From positions 310,001-374,000 of the forward strand of contig NZ_CP014545.1 in assembly GCF_001586275.1 (NCBI RefSeq): DNA of 64,000 nt, read 5' to 3'. Source of the DNA: Sphingorhabdus sp. M41 (GTDB lineage Bacteria; Pseudomonadota; Alphaproteobacteria; Sphingomonadales; Sphingomonadaceae). Below the pieces are notes generated by a model. It had not been told where the DNA came from. It saw only the letters and a list, made by a program, of their open reading frames with translations, and did not search any database. Of this stretch, positions 1 through 8,448 are shown piece after piece; position 1 is the stretch's first letter; the number at the start of each line of letters is the position of its first letter. The position numbers and the translations under genes were made by a program.

Positions 1-33
1 CCCTTCGGGCAAGAGATTGGATGGCTTTTGCAT
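1..33 (-). CDS. hisZ: HisZ, N-terminal 11 residues only (runs off the window)
   Basis: An ATG at 33-31 opens a frame reading MQKPSNLLPEG before the window ends. This matches the usual beginning of the ATP phosphoribosyltransferase regulatory subunit HisZ in sphingomonads (a short lead, then LLPEG). HisZ is a histidyl-tRNA-synthetase-like protein that activates HisG in histidine synthesis. It lies downstream of serA in the same direction, the order serC-serA-hisZ being common in this order of bacteria. The call rests on eleven residues plus synteny, so it is tentative. Confidence 0.5.
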   Translation of the reverse strand, partial: MQKPSNLLPEG

Positions 34-98
34 GGCCCTGCTCCATAGCCCAAGCACAGGCTCAGGCCATCTTTTTTCTTTGGTAAGGTGCTATCAAA

Positions 99-1682
99 TC
101 AAAACTTCAGCGCCTTGACCGTCTTCACGCCTTCGAGCTGGCAAATCGACCATAGTACCGGCTCTTTCACCGGCGAATCGATCGAGAGCAGCAATACCGC
201 TTCTCCCCCTGGTGCGTCACTGCGACGGCCCAGGTGGAAGGTGCCGATATTGACGCCTGCTTCGCCGAGCGTCGAACCGACGCTGCCGATGAAGCCGGGC
301 TGATCCTGGTTGACGATATACAGCATATCACCTTCGAGATCCGCTTCGACCTTGATCCCGAACATCTCGACCAGACGTGGTCCGGATGATCCGAACAGAG
401 TGCCGGCAACCGATTTCTCGCCTTCGTCGGTGGTCACGGAAACCCGCACGAGAGTGTGATAATCGCCTTCGCGTTCATGGCGGATCTCGCGGACATCGAG
501 TCCGCGTTCCTTCGCCAGATAGGGCGCGTTGACCATATTCACGGTGTCGCTATAGGCCCGCATCAGACCAGCCAGGACGGCTGCCGTAATCGGCTTCTGG
601 TCCAGTTCGGCCGCCGCGCCTTCCACTTCAACGGCAACGCCCTTTATCTGGTCGGCAGCGAGTTGGCCTACGAGAGAGCCCAATTGTGTCGCAAGCGCCA
701 TATAGGGTTTCAGCTTCGGTGCCTGTTCTGCCGAAAGGCTGGGCATGTTGAGCGCATTTTCGACGCCGCCATTGACCAGATAGTCGGCCATTTGCTCGGC
801 CACCTGGATAGCAACATTTACCTGTGCCTCGCTGGTGGAAGCGCCGAGATGCGGTGTGCAAATCAGGTTGGGAGCGCCAAACAGAGGGTTTTCCTTTGCC
901 GGTTCCTGCGCAAAAACGTCGAGGGCTGCACCTGCGACCTGGCCGGATTCCAACGCCTCCTTCAATGCCACTTCGTCGATCAAGCCGCCGCGAGCACAAT
1001 TGATGATCCGGACACCGGGCTTTGTTTTGGCAAGGGCTTCGGCCGAGAGGATGTTGCGGGTTTGGTCGGTGAGGGGCGTGTGCATGGTGATAAAGTCGGC
1101 GCGGGCGAGCAGATCGTCCAGCGAGACTTTCTCGACGCCCATTTCAACTGCCCGCTCTTCGGTCAGGAACGGATCATAGGCGACAACCTTCATCCGCAGG
1201 CCAATGGCGCGTTCGGCGACAATCGAACCGATATTGCCGGCGCCGATCAGGCCGAGCGTCTTGCTGGTCAGTTCCACGCCCATGAATTTCGATTTTTCCC
1301 ATTTGCCGGCCTGGGTCGAGGCGTCGGCGGACGGCAGCTGGCGAGCGAGCGCGAACATCAACGCGATGGCGTGTTCAGCTGTGGTGATGCTGTTGCCGAA
1401 CGGCGTATTCATGACTACGACACCCTTGGCAGAAGCGGCCGGGATATCGACATTGTCGACGCCGATGCCGGCACGGCCTACCACTTTCAGGTTGGTTGCG
1501 GCTTCCAATATTTCGGGTGTGACCGTGGTGGAAGAGCGGATGGCAAGGCCATCATAGTCGCCGATGATCTTCATCAGCTCTTCGGGAGTCTGACCGGTGA
1601 TTTCGTCCACTTCGCAACCGCGCTCGCGAAAAATCTCGGCGGCTTTCGGGTCCATTTTGTCGGAAATAAGTACTTTTGGCAT
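99..1682 (-). CDS. serA: D-3-phosphoglycerate dehydrogenase
   Basis: A 527-residue long-form SerA, the cytosolic enzyme that oxidises 3-phosphoglycerate to 3-phosphohydroxypyruvate with NAD, the first step of serine synthesis. Visible motifs are the Rossmann loop GLIGAGNIG, the substrate/catalytic segment NCARGGLIDE and the catalytic-histidine segment PHLGASTSEAQ, followed by the extra regulatory domain and a C-terminal ACT domain (DMLYIVNQDQPGFIGSVGS). I chose the ATG at 1682 (MPKVLISDKMD) because homologues begin there; an in-frame start at 1718 would add 12 unmatched residues. It follows serC in the same direction, with a palindromic element in the 111-bp gap between them. Confidence 0.97.
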   Translation of the reverse strand: MPKVLISDKMDPKAAEIFRERGCEVDEITGQTPEELMKIIGDYDGLAIRSSTTVTPEILEAATNLKVVGRAGIGVDNVDIPAASAKGVVVMNTPFGNSITTAEHAIALMFALARQLPSADASTQAGKWEKSKFMGVELTSKTLGLIGAGNIGSIVAERAIGLRMKVVAYDPFLTEERAVEMGVEKVSLDDLLARADFITMHTPLTDQTRNILSAEALAKTKPGVRIINCARGGLIDEVALKEALESGQVAGAALDVFAQEPAKENPLFGAPNLICTPHLGASTSEAQVNVAIQVAEQMADYLVNGGVENALNMPSLSAEQAPKLKPYMALATQLGSLVGQLAADQIKGVAVEVEGAAAELDQKPITAAVLAGLMRAYSDTVNMVNAPYLAKERGLDVREIRHEREGDYHTLVRVSVTTDEGEKSVAGTLFGSSGPRLVEMFGIKVEADLEGDMLYIVNQDQPGFIGSVGSTLGEAGVNIGTFHLGRRSDAPGGEAVLLLSIDSPVKEPVLWSICQLEGVKTVKALKF

Positions 1683-1708
1683 GATATATGTTCCTTGTCG
1701 GAATGATC

Positions 1709-1786
1709 GCGCCGGCACGGGCCGGCTTCGAGACCAATGACGCTATCGCAGGACATTGGTCTGGCCCCGGCTCTCGCCGGGGCGAC
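1709..1786. repeat. Nested palindromic element between serC and serA (REP/RPE-like dispersed repeat candidate)
   Basis: Three inverted repeats sit side by side: GCCGGC (1711-1716) with GCCGGC (1721-1726), AGACCAATG (1731-1739) with CATTGGTCT (1754-1762), and CCCCGGC (1765-1771) with GCCGGGG (1776-1782) around a TCTC loop. The GC-rich CCCCGGC-N4-GCCGGGG hairpin resembles small dispersed palindromes scattered between genes in alphaproteobacteria. Only one copy is seen here, so its repetitive nature is inference. In RNA it could fold between the serC and serA coding parts of a shared transcript. Confidence 0.5.
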
Positions 1787-1793
1787 ACAAATA

Positions 1794-2966
1794 TTAGGAA
1801 AGTTCGGCTTTCACCTGGGCATAAGCCCATTCGATCCACAGCAGCAGACGGCGAACATCTTCCTGCTCGACGGTCGAGCCGCACCAGATGCGCAACGACG
1901 GCGGTGCGTCGCGATAGCCGTTGAAATCATAGGCAATGTCCATCTTCTCGAGCATTGCAGCGATTTTCTTGGGCACGGAGGCCTTTGCATCATCATCGAG
2001 ACCATCATACCAGTCACCCTGGAACACCATGCAGACGCCGGTGTTGGTCCATTTGGCCGGATCGCTGACCATATTGCGCATCCACGGCGTCGCTTCGATC
2101 CAGTCGTGAACGGTTTTGGCGTTGCGGTCGGCGCGGGCATGCAGTTCGGACAAGCCGCCAATCGACTTCGCCCATTCGAGCGCAGCAATATAATCTTCGG
2201 TGGCGAGCAGAGATGGCGTGTTGATCGTCGCGCCTTCGAAAATCGCGGTGTTGAGCTTGTCGCCCTTTTTCACACGGAAGATTTTCGGCAGCGGCCAAGA
2301 CGGGGTGTAGCTTTCAATCCGTTCGACGGCGCGCGGGCTGAGAATCAGCATACCATGAGCGGCTTCCGATCCCATGACCTTCTGCCAGCTAAACGTCGTG
2401 GCATCGAGTTTTGACCAATCCATAGGCTGGGCAAAGACGGCGCTGGTCGCGTCGTTGATGGTGACACCTTCACGGTCGGCGGCAATCCAGTCGGTATCGG
2501 GAATTCTGGCGCCCGAGGTCGTGCCGTTCCAAGTGAAGACAATATCGTCACCTTTGTCGATTCCGCCCAGGTCAGGAATTTCGCCATAATCGGCTTCAAG
2601 CACGGTCAGGTTTGCAGGCTTGAGCTGTTTTACAGCGTCCTGGATCCAGACATTGCCAAAGCTTTCCCATGCAGCGACGGTCACCGGACGGGCGCCCAGC
2701 ATATTCCACATCGCCAGTTCGACGGCTCCGGTATCGGAAGCCGGCACGATGCCGATCAGATAGTCGTCGGGGATGCCGAGCAGCTCGCGGCTCAGATCAA
2801 TGGCATATTTCAGCCGTGCCTTGCCGGTGGCGCTACGATGGGAGCGGCCCATGGCGATGGTGTTGATCTTGTCGAGGGACCAGCCGGGGAATTTGGCTGT
2901 CGGGCCCGAAGAGAAATTCGGGCAGTCAGGACGCAATTCTGGCGTCGGTACATTGGTATCGGTCAT
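1794..2966 (-). CDS. serC: Phosphoserine aminotransferase
   Basis: A 390-residue PLP-dependent class V aminotransferase converting 3-phosphohydroxypyruvate and glutamate to O-phosphoserine; the same enzyme usually also serves pyridoxal phosphate synthesis. The N-terminal RPDCPNFSSGPTAKFPGW and the PLP-lysine segment FSWQKVMGSEAAHGM fit the longer alphaproteobacterial SerC subtype. The ATG at 2966 has AAGGAG a few bases upstream on the coding strand. It precedes serA, so the two probably share transcription. A TTGACA hexamer and a GC-rich hairpin lie just upstream (2996-3053). Confidence 0.96.
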   Translation of the reverse strand: MTDTNVPTPELRPDCPNFSSGPTAKFPGWSLDKINTIAMGRSHRSATGKARLKYAIDLSRELLGIPDDYLIGIVPASDTGAVELAMWNMLGARPVTVAAWESFGNVWIQDAVKQLKPANLTVLEADYGEIPDLGGIDKGDDIVFTWNGTTSGARIPDTDWIAADREGVTINDATSAVFAQPMDWSKLDATTFSWQKVMGSEAAHGMLILSPRAVERIESYTPSWPLPKIFRVKKGDKLNTAIFEGATINTPSLLATEDYIAALEWAKSIGGLSELHARADRNAKTVHDWIEATPWMRNMVSDPAKWTNTGVCMVFQGDWYDGLDDDAKASVPKKIAAMLEKMDIAYDFNGYRDAPPSLRIWCGSTVEQEDVRRLLLWIEWAYAQVKAELS

Positions 2967-2995
2967 TTAAACGCTTCTCCTTACAGAGAGCTCGC

Positions 2996-3053
2996 GCGGC
3001 GTTGGGACCGCGTGGCCCGGCGCCGCTTTGTCTTGTGCGGCGCAGCATGTCAA
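2996..3053 (-). promoter_or_regulatory. Candidate serC promoter and GC-rich leader hairpin
   Basis: On the minus strand a perfect TTGACA (3053-3048) lies about 80 bases before the serC start, but the hexamer 17 bases further on (CAAAGC) is a poor -10. Between it and the gene, the arms at 2996-3001 and 3021-3026 (GCGGCG/CGCCGC) can close a hairpin with an inner GGG-CC/GG-CCC stem. The -35 box and the hairpin are seen; any promoter or leader role is inference. Confidence 0.3.
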
Positions 3054-3081
3054 GCGCGTTCTTGGTTGCGGATGATACCGT

Positions 3082-3399
3082 CTATTGCTTGCGGAAAAGA
3101 ACCTTGCCGCGGCGTGAAACCAGCAGTTTTTCAAGCGTTACAGGGTGGAAATAGGCTTCAACCTGTTCGCCTTCGGGGGTAGTGCCATATACCTCATAGC
3201 AGCCGCCATCGACCTTGGATTTTTTGACCGTCCAGCCCAGCGTGACCAGAGCGGCTTCCAGTTCTGCCCGCGCTTTCCAGCTCGCTTGCGGTCCAGCGTC
3301 ACAGGTCATCTTGCCGGTAGCAAGAGCGGGAGCGGACAAGCCGGCAGTGGCGATTAATGCGGCAGCTGCAGCAGTGATTACGGTATATTTCATCTTCAT
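3082..3399 (-). CDS. Small secreted PepSY-type protein
   Basis: A protein of about 105 residues with an N-terminal signal peptide (MKMKYTVITAAAAALIATAG...APALA) and a mature part containing two cysteines and the pattern W(K)ARAELEAALVTLGWTVKKSK...YEVYG...G..VEAYFHPVTLEKL. This is the layout of PepSY_2-type small periplasmic proteins (PF13670-like), which are thought to modulate enzymes or bind metals; no specific partner is visible. Two ATGs lie two codons apart; GGAA upstream is better spaced for the second (3393). It is a single-gene unit upstream of serC in the same direction. Confidence 0.8.
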   Translation of the reverse strand: MKMKYTVITAAAAALIATAGLSAPALATGKMTCDAGPQASWKARAELEAALVTLGWTVKKSKVDGGCYEVYGTTPEGEQVEAYFHPVTLEKLLVSRRGKVLFRKQ

Positions 3400-3703
3400 A
3401 TTTTCCAATGCTAATCGGTTTGCAGCGATTCGAACTGCATCGCTTCAGACTTCCTTCTGCCATATCTGACAATGGCTCGCCATAGTTCCAATAGTAGAAG
3501 TAGAAGAAAATACGCATGGGCGCCGGTAATGCCATCGTCAACGGCGGCCAGTCCGAAGCAGCGATGGTCATGCATTTTTATCGGGCATATGATCCAGCAA
3601 CATTTCACTGTGATTGTTCCCGGCAGCGAGTTGACTGTTCGCCAAGCTTTTATTGACCATGCTCGTTAGCCTGATTTTAACCATCTTCCGCTAGGTCATA
3701 GAT
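3400..3703. other. Intergenic region between divergent genes
   Basis: About 300 bases between the PepSY-type gene (minus) and the extensin-like gene (plus). No convincing gene is visible; the short open frames here lack ribosome-binding sites and have unnatural composition, for example a run of leucines. The stretch is AT-richer than its surroundings and must hold the promoters of both neighbours, but I could not assign -35/-10 boxes with confidence. Confidence 0.6.
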
Positions 3704-4387
3704 ATGAGAACCGGGAATGAGCAGAGTCGATCGATGCGTGGTATATTTGCGTTAGCCATGGTGTCAGTGCTGCTCAGCGCTTGCGGCGCAATCCCGGGGG
3801 GTCGAAGCGAGCAAGCGGCGCGCCCTTCACCAACAGCGGGCCTTGGTGCATTTGATCCCAGCCCTTCTGCTCGTCAATGTTTCAGCGACCTTGGCAAGGC
3901 CAATGTTCGCTTCTCTCCGTTACCCAACCGGCAGTTCAGTGGCGGTTGCAGCCAGATTGATAGTATCAAGCTGCTCGATGTCGGCGCAGATGTAACCAAC
4001 CTGGGGCCAGTCAAATGTGAATTGGCGGGCAAATTTGCCGCATGGACCGAATATGCCGTGAAACGTGCGGCGCGCAAATATCTCGGCAGTGACCTCAAGC
4101 GGATCGAAACCATGGGCAGCTATAGTTGTCGCAATATCGCCGGATCCGGAAAATTGTCGCAGCACGCCCACGCCAATGCAATCGACGTGTCCGCTTTTGT
4201 GCTCACCGATGGCCGCCGGATAACGGTTGAGAATAACTGGAAGAGCGGTCGCCGGGAGATGCAATTTCTCACCGCGATCCATGACAGCGCCTGCAAGCGT
4301 TTTGGCACCGTTCTCAGCCCCAATTACAATGCTGCTCATCGCGATCATTTCCATCTCGACATGAGCGGTAATGGATATTGCCGGTAG
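3704..4387 (+). CDS. Extensin-like family lipoprotein
   Basis: A 227-residue protein with a lipoprotein signal (LLSAC lipobox near residues 24-28 followed by GAIPGG) and an extensin-like C-terminal domain (PF06904). This fold is related to M15-type D,D-peptidases: the segments SQHAHANAIDVSAF and HRDHFHLDMS carry the His/Asp residues expected of a zinc site. Known members are envelope proteins of alphaproteobacteria with a likely peptidoglycan role, but the enzymatic activity is inferred. The start could instead be the ATG ten codons in (MRGIFALAMV). The next gene follows after about 50 bases in the same direction. Confidence 0.85.
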   Translation: MRTGNEQSRSMRGIFALAMVSVLLSACGAIPGGRSEQAARPSPTAGLGAFDPSPSARQCFSDLGKANVRFSPLPNRQFSGGCSQIDSIKLLDVGADVTNLGPVKCELAGKFAAWTEYAVKRAARKYLGSDLKRIETMGSYSCRNIAGSGKLSQHAHANAIDVSAFVLTDGRRITVENNWKSGRREMQFLTAIHDSACKRFGTVLSPNYNAAHRDHFHLDMSGNGYCR

Positions 4388-4436
4388 GGGAATAAGGCTA
4401 CTGGTCAGCCACAAATCTTTGCTCTAGGGCGAAGCC

Positions 4437-5306
4437 ATGACCAATAAAGATCTCCACGACCGTCGCTTTTACCATGCCAAAGAGGAAGCCGAATTTGCCG
4501 AAAAGGCTGATATCGGCACTGCTCAGACCCGCGACCCGGCCTATCGGCTGGCGTTTCAGGATACCGAGTTTCTTCTCCGTGAAGAACTGCGTCCTGTCCG
4601 CTTCCAGCTTGAACTGCTCAAGCCCGAAATGCTGCTCGACGAGGCGGGCATCGGTTCGACATTGGTGATGTACGGGTCGGCGCGCATCCCGGAGCCAAGC
4701 AAGGCTGATGCTCTGATCGAGGCTGCGGCTGATGATGATGCGCGCAAGATTGCCGAGCGGCTCAAGGAGAAGGCCAAATATTATGACGAAGCCCGCGAAC
4801 TGGCGCGGCTTGCGAGCGCCTGCGGTATCTCGGAAAATGGCAAGCGCGATTTCGTTGTCTGCTCCGGTGGCGGACCTTCGATCATGGAAGCAGCCAATCG
4901 CGGCGCTGCCGATGCCGGCAAGGAGTCGATCGGGCTCAATATTGTGCTGCCGCACGAACAGGCACCCAATGAATATGTCACGCCGTCACTGAGTTTCCAG
5001 TTCCACTATTTCGCGCTGCGCAAGATGCACTTCCTGCTGCGCGCCAGAGCGGTGGCTGTGTTTCCGGGTGGCTTCGGGACGCTGGACGAATTTCTCGAGC
5101 TGGTCACTCTGGTGCAGACCGGCAAGATGGAAAAGCTTCCGATCCTGCTGTTCGGGGAAGCCTTCTGGAACCGGGTGGTCAATTTCGAGGCGCTGGCCGA
5201 GGAAGGCACGATCAGTCGCAAGGATCTGGACCTGTTCCAGTTCGTCGAAACCGCCGACGAGGCCTGGGGCATCATCCAGAAATTTTACGGGATCGACTGC
5301 GCCTAA
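4437..5306 (+). CDS. LOG-family (TIGR00730-like) nucleotide phosphoribohydrolase
   Basis: A 289-residue Rossmann-fold protein of the LOG family. The diagnostic motif PGGFGTLDE is present (about residues 205-213), with an upstream nucleotide-binding stretch CSGGGPSIMEAANRGA. Plant LOG proteins release free cytokinins from nucleoside monophosphates; bacterial homologues act on AMP-like nucleotides and are usually annotated generically. This copy has an extra N-terminal region of about 70 residues, as is common in the longer bacterial subgroup. The substrate cannot be read from sequence. Confidence 0.88.
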   Translation: MTNKDLHDRRFYHAKEEAEFAEKADIGTAQTRDPAYRLAFQDTEFLLREELRPVRFQLELLKPEMLLDEAGIGSTLVMYGSARIPEPSKADALIEAAADDDARKIAERLKEKAKYYDEARELARLASACGISENGKRDFVVCSGGGPSIMEAANRGAADAGKESIGLNIVLPHEQAPNEYVTPSLSFQFHYFALRKMHFLLRARAVAVFPGGFGTLDEFLELVTLVQTGKMEKLPILLFGEAFWNRVVNFEALAEEGTISRKDLDLFQFVETADEAWGIIQKFYGIDCA

Positions 5307-5327
5307 GCAGCCGACGAGCAGGTTATT

Positions 5328-5960
5328 TTATTCGGCTGGTGCTGCTTCTGCGGCGACGGGTTCCGCGCCTTCAACTGGTGCTTCTTCGCCAGTAGCCGGA
5401 GCTTCTTCACCTTCAACCGGAGCTGCTTCTACTATCGGTGCAGCCGGCAATGGCAGGTTCGAACCCTGTGCATTGAGATAGACCATCAGATTGGCCCGGT
5501 CTTCCGCTTTGCCAAGGCCGGCAAAGGTCATCTTCGTACCATTGGCATATTTACGGGGCGAGGTCAGCCACGCATCCATGCTCGCCCAGTCCCAATTGCC
5601 GGGAACGCTTTTCAGCGCATCGCTATAGGCAAAGCCGGCGACATGGCCATGCGGCTTGCCCATGGTTGCCCACAGATTCGGACCGATACCATTGGCGCCG
5701 CCCTGATTGATCGTGTGGCAGGCGGCACATTTGCCAAAGACCTTTTCACCCGCAGCGGCGTCAGCGGTCTGCAACAGGGTTTCGATCGACGGGCCCGAAT
5801 CGGCACCACCGGAGGTTTCAACGCCTTCGATCACATAGCCCATGACTTCTGGGCGCTCGTGCTTGCCGGCGTGAAAATATTTGCCGCTGACAATGGAAAA
5901 GCCGAGGGCCGCGATGCCGCCAGCCAGTACCCAACCTGCGATGGTGTTATTGTTGCTCAT
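5328..5960 (-). CDS. Membrane-anchored cytochrome c (class I, CycM-like)
   Basis: A 210-residue protein starting MSNNNTIAGWVLAGG, with an uncleaved N-terminal membrane anchor, one haem-binding CAACH motif, and the distal methionine in GTKMTFAGL. This is the architecture of the membrane-bound cytochrome c552/CycM of alphaproteobacteria, which carries electrons between the bc1 complex and the terminal oxidase. The C-terminal 40 residues are an Ala/Glu/Pro tail with repeats of APVEGEEAP. I chose the ATG at 5960; the open frame continues upstream but that part has no cytochrome features. It is divergent from pheA. Confidence 0.92.
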   Translation of the reverse strand: MSNNNTIAGWVLAGGIAALGFSIVSGKYFHAGKHERPEVMGYVIEGVETSGGADSGPSIETLLQTADAAAGEKVFGKCAACHTINQGGANGIGPNLWATMGKPHGHVAGFAYSDALKSVPGNWDWASMDAWLTSPRKYANGTKMTFAGLGKAEDRANLMVYLNAQGSNLPLPAAPIVEAAPVEGEEAPATGEEAPVEGAEPVAAEAAPAE

Positions 5961-6171
5961 AAATTGTCTCAAACCCCTGAGTGAGCGGCGGCCAAGGGCC
6001 TGCCAAATTTGTGCTGTCTGTAAAGAGAGCAATCGGGCAACGCAAGGCCTCAATTGCCGTAAATTGCGCTCGCCCCGATGGCAAATGCGCAACGCTCTGC
6101 CGGTTAGGCCACTTCCCTCTTGCCCCGCTGCGTCCCGTTCGACTATCGCAACAGTGCAAAAGAGGGACGAG

Positions 6172-7071
6172 ATGGATAGTTTTCCTAAAAACGCATTGGG
6201 CATGGTCAGGAAAATGACCGTGAAAGGCGCTGAAAACCCGGAAAAGGCGATTGCCTTCCAGGGCGCGCCCGGTGCCAATTCCCATCTTGCCGCGCTCGAC
6301 TATGCGCCGGACGGACTGCCGGTTCCCTGCTTCGCCTTCGAGGATGCGATCGATGCGGTGAAGCATGGCACGGCGGGAAGCGCGATCATCCCGATCGAAA
6401 ATTCGCTCAACGGGCGGGTTGCCGATATCCATTTTCTGCTCCCCGAATCGGGCCTGCATATCGTCGACGAATATTTCATGCAGATCAGCCATTGCCTGAT
6501 GGCGCGATCGGCCGATGCCGAAATCCGCACGGCGATGAGCCATCCGCAGGCGCTTGGCCAATGCCGCCACTATCTGCGCGCGCGCGGGATCATCCCGGTA
6601 GCCTATGCCGATACCGCCGCTGCCGCCGCCTTTGTCGCGCAGCAGGACGATCCCCATGCCGCCGCCATTGCGCCCAAGCTTGCCGCGCAAATTTACGGCC
6701 TGCAGCCGATTGCCGATGCGATCGAGGATGCGCCGGACAATATCACCCGTTTCGTCGTGCTCGCGCCGGAGGCGGCAAAACCGGAACCCAATGGTCCGCT
6801 GATGACAACCTTCATTTTCGAGGTCAAAAATATTCCCGCCGCGCTCTACAAGGCGCTGGGCAGCTTTGCGACCAATGGCGTCAACATGACCAAGCTGGAA
6901 AGCTACCAGCAGGGCAGCAGCTTTGCCGCCACCGAATTTTTCGCCGACATCGAGGGTGCTCCCGGTGATCCGGCGATTGATCGGGCGCTCGCGGAGCTTG
7001 GCTTCCACTGCAACAGCGTGCGGATATTGGGCACCTATCGGCAAGCGCGACCGCGGACCGCCAGCGTCTAG
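6172..7071 (+). CDS. pheA: Prephenate dehydratase
   Basis: A 299-residue monofunctional prephenate dehydratase making phenylpyruvate for phenylalanine synthesis. The N-terminal catalytic domain shows IAFQGAPGANSHLAA and the conserved DNITRFVVL segment; the C-terminal ACT domain (from about residue 205) gives feedback binding of phenylalanine. The ACT motif is KLESYQ rather than the ESRP of enterobacterial P-proteins, as usual in alphaproteobacteria. The ATG at 6172 is chosen for the GAGGGACGA just upstream. A rho-independent terminator follows at 7084. Confidence 0.95.
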   Translation: MDSFPKNALGMVRKMTVKGAENPEKAIAFQGAPGANSHLAALDYAPDGLPVPCFAFEDAIDAVKHGTAGSAIIPIENSLNGRVADIHFLLPESGLHIVDEYFMQISHCLMARSADAEIRTAMSHPQALGQCRHYLRARGIIPVAYADTAAAAAFVAQQDDPHAAAIAPKLAAQIYGLQPIADAIEDAPDNITRFVVLAPEAAKPEPNGPLMTTFIFEVKNIPAALYKALGSFATNGVNMTKLESYQQGSSFAATEFFADIEGAPGDPAIDRALAELGFHCNSVRILGTYRQARPRTASV

Positions 7072-7083
7072 CTGGTTGGTCTC

Positions 7084-7106
7084 ACCGGCTTTCAGGGCCG
7101 GTTTTT
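7084..7106 (+). terminator. Rho-independent terminator after pheA
   Basis: ACCGGC (7084-7089) and GCCGGT (7097-7102) form a 6-bp GC-rich stem around a 7-base loop, followed by TTTTT. It lies 13 bases after the pheA stop and ends at the stop of the convergent transporter-like gene. Confidence 0.75.
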
Positions 7107-8317
7107 CAGGCGTTCGACGATTCGACGTCATTGCCGAACAGCACGATCATCACCCCGAGTATCGCCAGCAGGATGAAGCCCGCACCCTTGAGCCGGTTAC
7201 CGGGGATCAGGAAGGCCCGCCGCGCGGCTATCACCGATTGCAGGGTGTAATAGAGCGCAAAGGCACGGCTGGCGTAAGCGATGATCTGGAAAATATTGAT
7301 GCTCCAGGTCATGAACAAGCCGATGCCGACCAATATGGCATAGCCGGTGCGCGCCTTGACATGTCCCCTGGTCAATTCCTCCACCAGCCCGCCCGAGCCG
7401 CTGGTATCGGCGATCGCCGCGCTGAACTGCGCCGCCAGCGCGGCGGCGACCAGCAGCAGCGGCAGGATCGGGGTTATGATTCCCATCATGTCGATGATCG
7501 CGGTTTCGGTCAGGGCGAACTGCTCGCGTTCGAAACTATAGGCGAACAGGCCGATGTAGATCATGTAGATCACCGCGCTGACGATCTGCGCCAGGCGCAT
7601 CGAACTGATCCGGGTCGTCGCATCATAGTTTCGGCCGAGATAGCGCGAGGTTTCGAAACCCTGCACGGTGATGATCAGGCCGAAGGCGAGGGTGAGCGCA
7701 GGCCAGCCGGAAAGCAGCGGCGGGTGGACAAACAGCGTCGCATCGCTCGCCTTCTGGTAGAAATACCAGGTCAGGCCGACCAGCAGACCGACGATGATCG
7801 CCAGCTTCAGTGTCACGGCACTATATTCCATCTTTTCCAGCGCTTTGAATCCGCGAGTCCAGCCGACGATCAAGATAATTATATAGATTGCCGAGGTCAG
7901 CAGCTTGGCGTTGGCCGGGTTGTCAAAGGCGGTCAGGCTGACGCCGAAGGCGCCGAACAGATTGAGATAATAGCCGACCGAAATGGTGAAGGCGAAAACC
8001 AGCGCCCATGAGGCGGCAATTTCCAGCCGGTTGATCCCGTCATCCCGGACCGGTTCGCGGATATTGCGGTGAAAGATGTTGAAGCGGATCGCCGCCCCGA
8101 ACAGATAGGCACCGAGACAAAGTCCGGCCATGATGGCCGGTGCCATATAGCCGTAATCCGATACCAATATCGGTGCGAGTACCAGGAATCCGCTGCCGAT
8201 GATCGAGGCCAGCGGCGTCACCGTCGCGCGCCAGACAAGCGATTTTGACAAGCGCGGCGCAAGCAATATCAAGCCGGTCGCGATCACCGACAGGATGATG
8301 ATGATATTGAATATCAA
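7106..8317 (-). CDS. APC-superfamily-like integral membrane protein
   Basis: A 403-residue, highly hydrophobic protein with about eleven predicted membrane segments. The first segments contain IIGSGFLVLAPIL, similar to the broken first helix of LeuT/APC-fold permeases, and a later loop has SAAIADTSGSGG. It could be an amino-acid or ion permease, but I recognise no substrate signature. It is convergent with pheA and upstream lies the broken HTH gene in the same direction. An APC-type transporter is my best guess; a sensor or channel using the same fold is possible. Confidence 0.7.
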   Translation of the reverse strand: MIFNIIIILSVIATGLILLAPRLSKSLVWRATVTPLASIIGSGFLVLAPILVSDYGYMAPAIMAGLCLGAYLFGAAIRFNIFHRNIREPVRDDGINRLEIAASWALVFAFTISVGYYLNLFGAFGVSLTAFDNPANAKLLTSAIYIIILIVGWTRGFKALEKMEYSAVTLKLAIIVGLLVGLTWYFYQKASDATLFVHPPLLSGWPALTLAFGLIITVQGFETSRYLGRNYDATTRISSMRLAQIVSAVIYMIYIGLFAYSFEREQFALTETAIIDMMGIITPILPLLLVAAALAAQFSAAIADTSGSGGLVEELTRGHVKARTGYAILVGIGLFMTWSINIFQIIAYASRAFALYYTLQSVIAARRAFLIPGNRLKGAGFILLAILGVMIVLFGNDVESSNA

Positions 8318-8448
8318 GGCAAGGTCCGATGGTTCCGCTTCTTGTTCGGGGAGAATAGGCCGGTCACTGATCTCTTGTCGACGGGTTTTTCTTGGACGGC
8401 CTGAATGGCGATCGGGAGTCTTGCAGGGTCACACGGGTCACACCCCCT

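Noticed and set aside
456-1706. Long plus-strand frame opposite serA
   Set aside because: Antisense of a clearly conserved enzyme gene; the product has no recognisable motif and no RBS. Long antisense frames are expected at this GC content.
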